DNA of 64,000 nucleotides from positions 1 to 64,000 of the forward strand of contig CACIRX010000004.1 of the NCBI GenBank assembly GCA_902589175.1. Reading direction: 5' to 3'. How positions within the stretch are numbered: position 1 is the first letter of the stretch; the number at the start of each line of letters is the position of its first letter. Below the pieces are notes generated by a model. The model was not told the origin of the DNA and did no database searches. It worked only from the letters and a program-made list of their open reading frames with translations. The translations under genes and the position numbers were made by a program. Source of the stretch: an uncultured Pelagibacteraceae bacterium. GTDB taxonomy: Bacteria; Pseudomonadota; Alphaproteobacteria; Pelagibacterales; AG-422-B15. Shown piece by piece: positions 9,370-17,670 of the stretch.

Positions 9370-9833
9370 TAAGATATTTAATAATTATTTTAGTTTTATT
9401 ATTTATTAACAATTGTGGTTTCAAACCTATTCACCAGATTACAGAGACAGATTCGAATTTTAGTAATTATACAGTTGAAGTACAGAACAGTGTATCAAGA
9501 GAAATAATTGATGAGTTAAATGCAAGTTTTATCGCAGATGGTGAAATAAATTACAAAGCTGTAATATCAGTAAACGAAGATTTGAATCCTCTCATTATTA
9601 ATACTAACGGTACAGTTGCAAAATATAGAATAGAAATTGAAATAAATTATCAACTTATTCAACTAGACTCCGGAGATGTCATCTCTGAGGGAACGACAAG
9701 AGGTTTCGCCCAATATGACACTGTAGATTCAGAAGTAAGTAATGAAGATACTAGGAAAAGTATGACAAAAATTGCGGCAAAAAATGCGTTTCAAATTATG
9801 TCATCAAGAATACAGAGCAGCATCTTGAAATAA
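9366..9833 (+). CDS. lptE: LPS-assembly lipoprotein LptE
   Basis: With the ATG at 9366 the protein has 155 residues and a short lipoprotein signal (hydrophobic stretch, then INNCGFKPIH with Cys17). CGFKP(I/L) is the typical alphaproteobacterial LptE N-terminus. The -1 Asn before the Cys is unusual for a lipobox. LptE plugs the LptD barrel and helps insert LPS in the outer membrane. An upstream in-frame start at 9315 would put 17 charged residues before the signal and was rejected. ATGA overlap with the preceding gene and direct abutment with holA match the standard leuS-lptE-holA order. Confidence 0.85.
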   Translation: MIRYLIIILVLLFINNCGFKPIHQITETDSNFSNYTVEVQNSVSREIIDELNASFIADGEINYKAVISVNEDLNPLIINTNGTVAKYRIEIEINYQLIQLDSGDVISEGTTRGFAQYDTVDSEVSNEDTRKSMTKIAAKNAFQIMSSRIQSSILK

Positions 9834-10859
9834 ATGATCATCAAGGAGCATCAGTTACGAAACATCTTTACCAAGGATGCTAAATTTTTAGGTATTCTTA
9901 TTTATGGTCCAAACGAAGGACTTGTAAAAGAGCAAATAGAAAGAATTACAAATACCTACCTAATTGAAGATGAATATGAAAAAATAAATTTTAATGGAAA
10001 AGATTTAGATCATGATCCGCAAATGCTGAATGATATAACAAGTACTGTCTCAATGTTTTTCAAAAAAAAGATCGTTATAGGAGACGCCGTCAAAGATAAA
10101 CACCTCAATATTATTGGAGACATTGTGTTAAATGCTCCGCAAGATACAGTGCTGATAATTAGAGATGGCAATTTAAATAAGTCCTCAAAAATTAGAAATT
10201 TTTTTGAAAAGGAAAATAATTCACTCTCACTTGCATGTTACGAAGACGATGGAAGATCAATAATTAAAAACATTAATGAATTTTCAAAAAAAAATAATCT
10301 TGAACTTAATCGAGATATAAAAAATTTTCTTTTGCAAACCCTCAGCAATGATCGCCTAGTTAGTAAACGCGAACTTGAGAAAATTGAAATATTTTATAGA
10401 GGGTCAAAAGAAAAAGCTAATTTAGATGTAATTAAAAAATTACTTAATGACTCTAGCTCTCAAAATTTAAATAAAATGAACGAAAATGTTATGTTTGGAA
10501 ATACCGCTAAAAGTTCAAAAATTATAAATAAATTATTATCTGAAGGAACAAGCCCTGTCAGCTTAATAAGAAGTCTTACAAACTATTTAACAAGAATGCA
10601 GCAAACAAAGATTGAAATGAAAAAAGGTAACAACTTTGAAACTTCTATCAGAATCCTAAAGCCACCAGTGTTCTGGAAAGATAAGGATAATTTTCAAACA
10701 CATTGTCTTATGTGGCCTCTTCGTACTATTGAAAAAAACTTAGTTAACCTTTTAGAAACAGAGATTGCTTGCAAAATAAACAGTAGATTAGCAAATCTAA
10801 ATTGTGAGAAATCGATTTTAATAATTGCAAATAATGGAAGACAATATTTTAAAAATTAA
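9834..10859 (+). CDS. holA: DNA polymerase III subunit delta
   Basis: The 341-residue protein is the clamp-loader delta subunit, which opens the beta clamp. It shows the family N-terminus (LIYGPNEGLVKEQIERI), SMFFKKKIVIGDA near 75, LIIRDGNLNKSSKIRNFFEK near 110, and the C-terminal helical collar domain (RSLTNYLTRMQQ). It begins one base after the lptE stop and meets parB tail to tail in a shared TTAA at 10856-10859. The position after lptE supports the call. Confidence 0.92.
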   Translation: MIIKEHQLRNIFTKDAKFLGILIYGPNEGLVKEQIERITNTYLIEDEYEKINFNGKDLDHDPQMLNDITSTVSMFFKKKIVIGDAVKDKHLNIIGDIVLNAPQDTVLIIRDGNLNKSSKIRNFFEKENNSLSLACYEDDGRSIIKNINEFSKKNNLELNRDIKNFLLQTLSNDRLVSKRELEKIEIFYRGSKEKANLDVIKKLLNDSSSQNLNKMNENVMFGNTAKSSKIINKLLSEGTSPVSLIRSLTNYLTRMQQTKIEMKKGNNFETSIRILKPPVFWKDKDNFQTHCLMWPLRTIEKNLVNLLETEIACKINSRLANLNCEKSILIIANNGRQYFKN

Positions 10860-11716
10860 TTTTTTAATTTACCTGTCACTAATTCTAATTGATCAAGAGA
10901 CTTATATTCTATTTTAATTGAACCACCTTTTTTTCCTTTGTGATCTATCGATACGTTTAATCCTAACTTTGCTGTTAAGTTATTTTCTAGATCAATCGTA
11001 TCAGGGTCTTTTAATTTAACTTTCTTGACCCCTGGCTTATTCTGTTTTGCAAGGTCTTCTGCAGCTCTTACGCTTAAATTTTCACTAACAATTTTTTCCG
11101 CTAGTTGTTCTGGGAAGGCACTATTCATAATAGCGCGGGCATGCCCTGATGAAATCTTTCCCTCAGAAATCATATCTTGAATGGACTGAGGTAGGCCAAG
11201 TAGTCTGATTATATTTGCAATATGACTTCTGCTTTTACCAACAATATCTGCAAGTGCTTCTTGAGTATGGCCGTGGTTTTCAATTAACCTTTTATATCCC
11301 GCTGCTTCTTCAATTGGTGATAGATCAGAACGTTGTACATTTTCTATAATTGCGATTTCTAACGCTTCTACATCATCTAGTTTTCTAACAACTGCAGGAA
11401 TTTCGTGAAGTTGTGCAATTTGTGCTGCTCGCCATCTTCTCTCACCTGCAATGATTTCATATATTCCATTTTCTGTTGGTGAGGGTCTAACTAATATTGG
11501 TTGAACAAGCCCTTTGGATTTTATGGACTCAGCTAATTCATTAATACTATTTTTATCAAATAGTCTTCGAGGCTGTGACGGGCTTGGTTTTAAATTTGAA
11601 ATAGAAATTTTTGTTTCTTGATTTGAAGTTTCATTTTGAATTGAGACATCTTTAGTATCACCCATAAGTGATGAAAGTCCACGACCCAGACCTTTTTTTG
11701 AAATTGATGAACTCAT
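10856..11716 (-). CDS. parB: Chromosome partitioning protein ParB
   Basis: The 286-residue protein starts with KKGLGRGLSSLMGD, the usual ParB opening. It continues with the CTP-binding N-domain (PSQPRRLFD near 48; GERRWRAAQIA at 91-101; ENVQRSDLSPIEEA near 124), a parS-reading helix-turn-helix (TQEALADIVGKSRSHIANIIRLL near 152-175) and a C-terminal dimerisation domain. It loads on parS as a CTP-gated clamp and works with ParA to segregate origins. parA and parB overlap by one base (TAATG). A matching parS lies 1.4 kb upstream in rsmG. Confidence 0.96.
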   Translation of the reverse strand: MSSSISKKGLGRGLSSLMGDTKDVSIQNETSNQETKISISNLKPSPSQPRRLFDKNSINELAESIKSKGLVQPILVRPSPTENGIYEIIAGERRWRAAQIAQLHEIPAVVRKLDDVEALEIAIIENVQRSDLSPIEEAAGYKRLIENHGHTQEALADIVGKSRSHIANIIRLLGLPQSIQDMISEGKISSGHARAIMNSAFPEQLAEKIVSENLSVRAAEDLAKQNKPGVKKVKLKDPDTIDLENNLTAKLGLNVSIDHKGKKGGSIKIEYKSLDQLELVTGKLKN

Positions 11717-12504
11717 TAAGCTGCTTCCTGTTCTTTGTTTTGTCTTATGATCTCATCCGCTAACCTTAAATATGCCTGACTACCGGCAGCCTTTTGATCA
11801 TAAATTAATGCAGGCATACCAAATGAAGGAGCTTCTGAAACTCTTACGTTACGGGGTATGATGGTTTCATATACTTGTTGACTTAAATGTTTTTTAACAT
11901 CGTCAGCAACTTGTGAAGAAAGTTTATTTCTTGCATCGAACATTGTTAACACTATTCCATCGATTGTTAGATTTTGATTTAAATTTTGTTTAACCCTATC
12001 AATTGTTTTTATTAATTGACTAAGACCTTCTAAAGCAAAAAATTCACATTGAAGTGGGACTATGACAGAATCAGCTGCGGTCATTGCCATGACAGTTAGA
12101 AGACTTAAAGCTGGTGGGCAATCAATAAAAACAAAACTAAAATCATTTAATGAGTTTTGGTCTGTTAAAATTTTTTTAAGTGTAAAAGCTCTATCATTTA
12201 CTTCCGCAAGTTCAGGTTCAATGCCTGATAGATCCACAGTAGATGGAATGATTTTTAAATTTTCTATTTCAGTGTTTTGAATTGCATCAAATAAATTGCT
12301 TTGAGATGCAAGAACTTCATAAATTGAATTATTTCTGTTTTGATAATCTATACCTAAACCTGTACTTGCGTTTCCTTGAGGGTCGAGATCAATAATTAAA
12401 ACTTTTTCCCCAATAGCGGCTAAGGCTGTGGATAAGTTTATTGCTGTTGTAGTTTTTCCCACCCCACCTTTCTGATTTGAGATAGCTATTATTTTATTTT
12501 TCAT
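11716..12504 (-). CDS. parA: Chromosome partitioning ATPase ParA (Soj)
   Basis: The 262-residue protein has the deviant Walker A motif QKGGVGKTTTAINL (residues 11-24) including the signature first lysine. It also has IIDLDPQGNASTGLG (Walker A'), FIDCPPALSLLT (Walker B) and the C-terminal RVSEAPSFGMP segment. ATP-bound ParA dimers coat the nucleoid and are released by ParB, which moves origin regions apart. It sits in the rsmG-parA-parB order with one-base overlaps (TAATG) on both sides, so translation is probably coupled. Confidence 0.96.
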   Translation of the reverse strand: MKNKIIAISNQKGGVGKTTTAINLSTALAAIGEKVLIIDLDPQGNASTGLGIDYQNRNNSIYEVLASQSNLFDAIQNTEIENLKIIPSTVDLSGIEPELAEVNDRAFTLKKILTDQNSLNDFSFVFIDCPPALSLLTVMAMTAADSVIVPLQCEFFALEGLSQLIKTIDRVKQNLNQNLTIDGIVLTMFDARNKLSSQVADDVKKHLSQQVYETIIPRNVRVSEAPSFGMPALIYDQKAAGSQAYLRLADEIIRQNKEQEAA

Positions 12505-13127
12505 TAAGTTATTGATTTTATTATATTTTTTAGTTCCAAAATAAAAGAACCCTTTTCTCTTTCATTTTCATGCAATACATGAGTAAAATCCCAACATTTA
12601 GTAGCTTGCACGATCTCTTCTTCTATATGTACACCTTTATGCAAAAGCAATGTAGTGTTTTTTTTGCATATATTATAACTAATTGATAATAAATGATTTA
12701 ATTGGCTAACAGCTCTTGCTAAAATGATATCAAATTTTTTATTTTCAATTTTTTCTGCTTTAATGGGAATCACTTCAGTGTTTTTAAGATCTAAGTTAAC
12801 AATACATTTGTTAAGAAAAGACACTCTTTTAGGTCTATTTTCACATAAAAAAACCTTATTTTTTGGGCCAAACATTATCGAAACTGGTATACCTGGAAGG
12901 CCAGCACCACTGCCAATATCAATGATATCATTTCCATTGCTAGTTATAAACTGAACTAATCTTAAAGAATCATAGAAATGTCTTATCCAGATAAAGTTTT
13001 TATCATTCTTTGATATTAAGTTTTGGTCTTCTGCCAAAATCATTTCTTTGAATTCAGCCAATTTTTCAATTGTTTCACGTGAAACATTTGGCAAGAGCTC
13101 TTTTAGAGCATCAGGCGAATCAATCAT
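12504..13127 (-). CDS. rsmG: 16S rRNA (guanine-N7) methyltransferase RsmG
   Basis: The 207-residue SAM-dependent methyltransferase modifies G527 of 16S rRNA. Family marks are KNFIWIRHFYDSL near 43 and the SAM loop DIIDIGSGAGLPGIPVSI near 67-84. LCENRPKRVSFLN and ARAVSQLNHLL follow. Residues 14-19 (NVSRET) are encoded by a perfect parS sequence, a well-known dual use of the 5' end of this gene. It lies 10 bases after mnmG and overlaps parA by one base. Confidence 0.95.
   Translation of the reverse strand: MIDSPDALKELLPNVSRETIEKLAEFKEMILAEDQNLISKNDKNFIWIRHFYDSLRLVQFITSNGNDIIDIGSGAGLPGIPVSIMFGPKNKVFLCENRPKRVSFLNKCIVNLDLKNTEVIPIKAEKIENKKFDIILARAVSQLNHLLSISYNICKKNTTLLLHKGVHIEEEIVQATKCWDFTHVLHENEREKGSFILELKNIIKSIT
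13071..13086. other. parS: parS centromere site
   Basis: TGTTTCACGTGAAACA is a perfect 16-base match to the bacterial parS palindrome bound by ParB. It sits inside rsmG codons 14-19 and beside the parAB genes, about 10.4 kb from the proposed origin. I found no second perfect copy in the window. Confidence 0.97.
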
Positions 13128-13137
13128 TATTTTGATA

Positions 13138-15006
13138 TTAAGCTAATTTTTGTGATTTAGCTTTGGTTTTTATATATGATAAAATAACACTGAGGGCCGC
13201 AGGTGTAACCCCATCAATTCTTGATGCTTGAGATAAGTTTTTAGGCTTAATTTTTGTAAGCTTTTCAATGATTTCTGTTGATAAACTGGGAATTAATTCA
13301 TATTTAAGATTAGGTGGAATTTCAACTTTTTCCTCTTTAGTAAGTGAAATTATCTCACTTTCTTGCTTTTTAAGATAGCCTTTATAATGAGCCTCCGTTG
13401 TTATTTGATCAAGAATTTCATTGCTATATTGCTTTAGATTTAAGTCAAAGATCTCATCTATTTTATCAATATCGATATTAGGATAAGCTAATAAGTCAAA
13501 AGCTGATCTTTTTTTGCCATCTTGATTAATTTGAACTCCAATCTTTGAAAGTGCATTAGGTGTAACATATTGATTTTTAACAATTTTATTGACTTTTTCT
13601 AGTTCAATTTTTTTAGCTGAATACTTTTCATATCTGCGAGCCTCAACTAACCCTAAATTGTACCCAACCTCTGTTAATCTTAAATCTGCATTATCTGCTC
13701 TTAATAACAATCTGTATTCTGCCCTAGAAGTGAACATTCTGTAGGGCTCAGTAACCCCTTTTAGAGTTAAGTCGTCAATCATTACACCAATGTACGAGTC
13801 GTTTCTTGAAAAAACATGTTCTTTATTACTTAGGGATATTGCAGCATTCAAACCTGCTACAAGCCCTTGCGCAGCAGCTTCCTCATAACCTGTTGTGCCG
13901 TTTATTTGACCAGCAAGATAAAGACCTTTTATTTTTTTTGTTTCCAATGTTTGGTAAAGTTCTTGTGGATCAATAAAATCATACTCAATTGCATAACCAT
14001 GCCTTACTATTTTAGCATTCTCTAAACCATTGATTTTACTTATGAATTCGTCCTGTACATGTGGCGGAAGAGAAGTTGAGATGCCATTTGGATATATTAA
14101 ATCACTATCAAGTCCCTCTGGTTCTAAGAAAATTTGATGCCTCAATTTATCTGCAAATTTTACAACTTTATCTTCTACAGAAGGGCAATATCTTGGCCCT
14201 GTACCGCTGATTTGACCTGAGTAAATAGCTGATTTTGTTATATTTTTTTGAATTATATTGTGAACTGCATCATTTGTATACGTCATGTGGCACGGTAATT
14301 GTTCATTATGAGTTTTTGTGGTTAAGAACGAAAAGTAAGAGTGCTCATCGTCAGCCTCCTGTTTTTCAAGCTTAGAAAAGTCTATTGTATTTTTATCCAG
14401 TCTCGCAGGTGTCCCGGTTTTTAAACGTCCAATATTAAAGCCAGTTTTATAGAGTGAGTCTGCAAGTCCTATTGAGGGAGAATCGCCATGTCTTCCAGCA
14501 GGAATAGTTTTGTCACCTAAGTGGATCAAACCATTCAAAAATGTACCAGTTGTAATAATAACTTTTTTGGTAGATATTTTTTTACCACTTGCGCAAATCA
14601 CACCAGCAATTTGTTTATTATTATCAAAAATTAAATCTTCTACAGGGTCAAACAAAAGTTCTAAATTTTGTGTATTTTCAATCTCCTCCTGCATGTGTTT
14701 TTTATAGAGCTTTCTATCCGATTGAGCTCTTGGTCCTCTTACTGCAGGGCCTTTTGTTCTATTGAGTAATCTATATTGAATACTTGATAAATCAGCTATA
14801 CGCCCCATTATTCCATCCAGGGCATCGATTTCCCTTACTAAATGGCCCTTACCAAGACCACCGATTGCAGGGTTACAGGACATCTCACCAATGGTATAGA
14901 ATTTATGGCTGATTAAGAGGGTTTTTGCACCAACACGTGCAGAAGTAGTCGCAGCTTCACAGCCAGCATGCCCTCCTCCAACTACAACAACATCATAACT
15001 AGTCAT
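13138..15006 (-). CDS. mnmG: tRNA 5-carboxymethylaminomethyluridine-synthesis enzyme MnmG (GidA)
   Basis: The 622-residue flavoprotein works with MnmE to install the cmnm5 group on the wobble U34 of several tRNAs. The FAD-binding loop VVVGGGHAGCEAA is at residues 6-18. Conserved segments include SCNPAIGGLGKGHLVREIDALDG, GPAVRGPRAQSDR, TGTFLNGLIHLGD, GPRYCPSVEDKV and LAGQINGTTGYEEAAAQG. The C-terminal helical tail ends with SQASRIDGVTPAALSVIL, so the protein is full length. A 21-base dyad lies directly before its ATG. rsmG follows after 10 bases. Confidence 0.97.
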   Translation of the reverse strand: MTSYDVVVVGGGHAGCEAATTSARVGAKTLLISHKFYTIGEMSCNPAIGGLGKGHLVREIDALDGIMGRIADLSSIQYRLLNRTKGPAVRGPRAQSDRKLYKKHMQEEIENTQNLELLFDPVEDLIFDNNKQIAGVICASGKKISTKKVIITTGTFLNGLIHLGDKTIPAGRHGDSPSIGLADSLYKTGFNIGRLKTGTPARLDKNTIDFSKLEKQEADDEHSYFSFLTTKTHNEQLPCHMTYTNDAVHNIIQKNITKSAIYSGQISGTGPRYCPSVEDKVVKFADKLRHQIFLEPEGLDSDLIYPNGISTSLPPHVQDEFISKINGLENAKIVRHGYAIEYDFIDPQELYQTLETKKIKGLYLAGQINGTTGYEEAAAQGLVAGLNAAISLSNKEHVFSRNDSYIGVMIDDLTLKGVTEPYRMFTSRAEYRLLLRADNADLRLTEVGYNLGLVEARRYEKYSAKKIELEKVNKIVKNQYVTPNALSKIGVQINQDGKKRSAFDLLAYPNIDIDKIDEIFDLNLKQYSNEILDQITTEAHYKGYLKKQESEIISLTKEEKVEIPPNLKYELIPSLSTEIIEKLTKIKPKNLSQASRIDGVTPAALSVILSYIKTKAKSQKLA

Positions 15007-15009
15007 GAT

Positions 15010-15030
15010 TAAGTTAATTAAATTAACTTA
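15010..15030. promoter_or_regulatory. Dyad directly upstream of mnmG
   Basis: Ten-base arms (TAAGTTAATT and AATTAACTTA) around a single central A form a near-perfect palindrome ending 4 bases before the mnmG start codon. No Shine-Dalgarno sequence is visible, so a protein bound here could control initiation. In AT-rich DNA such dyads can arise by chance. Confidence 0.3.
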
Positions 15031-15054
15031 GACTAATTGCAATCAATTATTTTT

Positions 15055-16350
15055 TTATTTACCGATGCAAAAATCTTTAAAAATAACTTCTAAATATTCT
15101 TCAACATCAACATGACCAGTTATTTTTCCGATTTCTTGAATGGCTAATCTTAACTCTTCAACCATAAGTTCAGAATTAACTTTTAAATCTATACTTTTTG
15201 CACTGAGTAAACTTTGTATTGAATTTTGAACACCTAGAATGTATCGAGTCTTTGTTGGTATTGTATCGGTATAACTTATGAATTTACTTGATACGTGCTC
15301 AGCAATTTTATTGATTAAATTATCAATACCACTTCCATTTGAAACTGAGATATTGATACAGCCTTCTTTTTTATAATTATTATGCAAGTCACATTTATTT
15401 AGAACTGTAAGTCGATCCTGATGTAACTCAACATCATTTGGATCATCAAATAATTCCAAAACTAAATTTGCTTCTTTTATTTTACTTTGAGTTATTTCAA
15501 TTCCTTTTTTTTCGATCTCGTCTTCAGTGTCTCTTAAACCCGCAGTGTCTGTTAAAATGACTGGAAATCCAGCAATATTTAGCCTTACTTCAATCGCGTC
15601 TCTGGTCGTGCCCTCCCTATCAGACACAATTGCAACATCACGATTGGCAAGTGAATTTATCAAACTTGATTTGCCAACATTTGGAGATCCAATGATGGCG
15701 ACTTTATAACCGTCTCTTAATATTTCTCCTTGATTACTTTGTTTTAAGTGCTCATTCATTTCGTCTAAAACTTTTTCAATTTTCGAATTGATGTTGTTAA
15801 GAACATTTTCAGGAATGTCTTCATCTGCAAAATCTATATCCGCTTCAAGATAAGCTACTAATTCTATTAGAGACTTTCTCCATGACAAATATAATTTATT
15901 CAGTGAGCCATTCATCTGAGACAGTGCTTGATTATGTTGGATTTCAGTTTGCGCATTAATTAGATCACCCATAGCTTCAATTGCTGTAAGATCCATTTTG
16001 TTATTCACAAATGCTCTTTTTGAAAATTCACCGGGTTGAGCAAGTCTCAACTGATCAATATTAGAAAGCGATTTAAGTAAAAGCTGAACAGTTGTATGGC
16101 CGCCATGAACATGAAACTCAACAACATCTTCACCTGTGAAACTTTTTGGTTTTGAGAAAAACACAGCAAGACCTTTGTCAATTAAGTTACCGCTTTCTGG
16201 ATCATAAAATTCTGATTTTGTTAAGACGTTTGGATCGAAGTGACTCTTTCTAGAAATGGTTTTAAGAGCTGTGAGCGCTAGATGTCCAGAGACTCTTACA
16301 ACCGCTAACCCCGCAACACCACTGGCAGTCGATAGTGCAAAAATTGTCAT
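15055..16350 (-). CDS. mnmE: tRNA modification GTPase MnmE (TrmE)
   Basis: The 431-residue protein is the GTPase partner of MnmG. The N-terminal formyl-folate-binding domain (ALSTASGVAGLAVVRVSG; GEDVVEFHVHGG) is followed by a helical region. Within it is the G domain, with P-loop GSPNVGKSSL at 221-230, switch GTTRDAIE near 247 and DTAGLRDTEDEIE near 268. The chain ends with the catalytic C-terminal CIGK. Length is near the usual 440-455. It overlaps the upstream 2Fe-2S gene by ATGA. mnmG lies 48 bases downstream. Confidence 0.97.
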   Translation of the reverse strand: MTIFALSTASGVAGLAVVRVSGHLALTALKTISRKSHFDPNVLTKSEFYDPESGNLIDKGLAVFFSKPKSFTGEDVVEFHVHGGHTTVQLLLKSLSNIDQLRLAQPGEFSKRAFVNNKMDLTAIEAMGDLINAQTEIQHNQALSQMNGSLNKLYLSWRKSLIELVAYLEADIDFADEDIPENVLNNINSKIEKVLDEMNEHLKQSNQGEILRDGYKVAIIGSPNVGKSSLINSLANRDVAIVSDREGTTRDAIEVRLNIAGFPVILTDTAGLRDTEDEIEKKGIEITQSKIKEANLVLELFDDPNDVELHQDRLTVLNKCDLHNNYKKEGCINISVSNGSGIDNLINKIAEHVSSKFISYTDTIPTKTRYILGVQNSIQSLLSAKSIDLKVNSELMVEELRLAIQEIGKITGHVDVEEYLEVIFKDFCIGK

Positions 16351-16667
16351 TTTTTTATTTGGAGGTTTTCAGCGATACGGTCATTAATAAGATGTTCATT
16401 GATTACTTGGTCCACCTCTCCTTCTGTTTTACACGAGTACCAAACATTATCTGGATAAACAACAAGTGTGGGACCAAATTCACAATGATCTAAACAGCCT
16501 GATGCATTTATTCTTATTTTCTTATCGGAGACTAATTCTTTTGTTTTTTTCTTCATATAGGCTCGAAGCACTGTTGAATTTTTAGAAGCACAACAACCTT
16601 TTGGGTGACCTTCAGGTCTTTGGTTTGTACAAAAAAATACGTGTCTTTCAAAAAATTTGTTAGTCAT
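16347..16667 (-). CDS. Thioredoxin-like [2Fe-2S] ferredoxin domain protein
   Basis: The 106-residue protein has the cysteine pattern of thioredoxin-fold 2Fe-2S ferredoxins: Cys13 and Cys25 (HVFFCTNQRPEGHPKGCC) and then Cys58-X3-Cys62 in INASGCLDHCEFGPTLVVYP. These are small electron carriers like the NuoE cluster domain. The redox partner is unknown. It overlaps mnmE by four bases (ATGA) and so is probably translated with it, though no direct role in tRNA modification is established. Confidence 0.85.
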   Translation of the reverse strand: MTNKFFERHVFFCTNQRPEGHPKGCCASKNSTVLRAYMKKKTKELVSDKKIRINASGCLDHCEFGPTLVVYPDNVWYSCKTEGEVDQVINEHLINDRIAENLQIKK

Positions 16668-16697
16668 AAGGTCAAAAAATTATAATATCTTATATAT

Positions 16698-17153
16698 ATG
16701 AGCAGCTACGTTTTCAAATCAATCATTGGCAATATTGAGCTTGTCTCAAGCAAAAATAGAATAATTGCAGTTCATAGAACAAGGAAAAAGCCTAACAAGA
16801 CAGAAAATAAGCTTCTAAAAAGATCTGCGCTTCAAATTAAAATGTATCTTGCGCGCAAAAGACGATCCCTTAATTTTCCAACTAGACAAATGGGCACAAA
16901 ATTTCAAAACCGTGTTTGGAATTATTTACAAAGAATACCTTATGGTAGAACAACAACTTATGGAGACATTGCAAGGAAATTAAGAACTTCGCCTCGAGCT
17001 GTTGGGGGCGCATTGGGAAGAAACAATCTGATGATGACAGTTCCATGTCATAGGGTCGTGGGCAGTGATGGCAAACTCACTGGATTTACATCAGTGGGCG
17101 GGTTAAGTACCAAAAGAAATTTACTGAACATTGAACAAAAAACTAAAAAATAA
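16698..17153 (+). CDS. ogt: Methylated-DNA--[protein]-cysteine methyltransferase (Ogt/MGMT family)
   Basis: The 151-residue protein keeps the MGMT C-terminal domain: GTKFQNRVWNYLQRIPYGRTTTYGDIA (about 66-92), the arginine-finger helix region SPRAVGGALGRNN, and the alkyl-acceptor PCHRVV with Cys117. The Ogt/Ada enzyme moves the methyl group of O6-methylguanine onto this cysteine and is then spent. The N-terminal domain is short and unusually basic (KTENKLLKRSALQ, RKRRSLNF). It is divergent from the 2Fe-2S gene and overlaps apt by about 23 bases. Confidence 0.9.
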   Translation: MSSYVFKSIIGNIELVSSKNRIIAVHRTRKKPNKTENKLLKRSALQIKMYLARKRRSLNFPTRQMGTKFQNRVWNYLQRIPYGRTTTYGDIARKLRTSPRAVGGALGRNNLMMTVPCHRVVGSDGKLTGFTSVGGLSTKRNLLNIEQKTKK

Positions 17154-17670
17154 ACTCAAGAAGAAAATTAGGGTAATTCCTGATTTTCCAAAAAAGGGAA
17201 TTCTATTTCAGGATATAACATCTATTACAGATAATAAGAAACTTTTCAAAGAAGTTGTTCTTGAGATTTCCAAATATGTTAAGAAAAACAAGTTTACGAA
17301 AATTGCTGCAGTTGAAGCGCGTGGATTTATTTTTGGTTCTGCAGTTTCTTTTAAAACAGAGATCCCATTTGTTCCCATCAGAAAAAAAGATAAACTTCCT
17401 GGAAAAATTTTGAAACAAAAATATAAACTAGAGTACGGCATAGATGAAATACAAATTCATAAAAACTCTATCAATGAACAAGATAGAGTGCTGATAATTG
17501 ATGATCTGATTGCAACAGGAGGTACTGCACTCGCATCAGCACAATTAGTTAGGAAGTGTAAAGCTAAATCGATTGAGTTTTATTTTATAATTGATCTAAA
17601 AAATATTGGAGGGTCAAAGAAAATAGGAAAGAATTATAAACTTACTTCAATTGTAGAGGCTAAGGGATAA
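17131..17670 (+). CDS. apt: Adenine phosphoribosyltransferase
   Basis: The 179-residue enzyme converts adenine and PRPP to AMP. It has the family start IRVIPDFPKKGILFQDIT, AAVEARGFIFGSAVS near 53-67, PFVPIRKKDKLPGK near 79-92, and the PRPP loop VLIIDDLIATGGTA near 118-131. The start is a TTG at 17131 that overlaps ogt. No in-frame ATG lies before the conserved region, so the exact start is uncertain by a few residues. The stop TAA abuts the stop of the convergent secreted-protein gene with no base between. Confidence 0.92.
   Translation: MNKKLKNKLKKKIRVIPDFPKKGILFQDITSITDNKKLFKEVVLEISKYVKKNKFTKIAAVEARGFIFGSAVSFKTEIPFVPIRKKDKLPGKILKQKYKLEYGIDEIQIHKNSINEQDRVLIIDDLIATGGTALASAQLVRKCKAKSIEFYFIIDLKNIGGSKKIGKNYKLTSIVEAKG

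Noticed and set aside
17203..17441. Two overlapping minus-strand open frames inside apt.
   Set aside because: They lie entirely within a well-supported gene and are rich in Phe, Lys and Asn, as expected for antisense AT-rich DNA.
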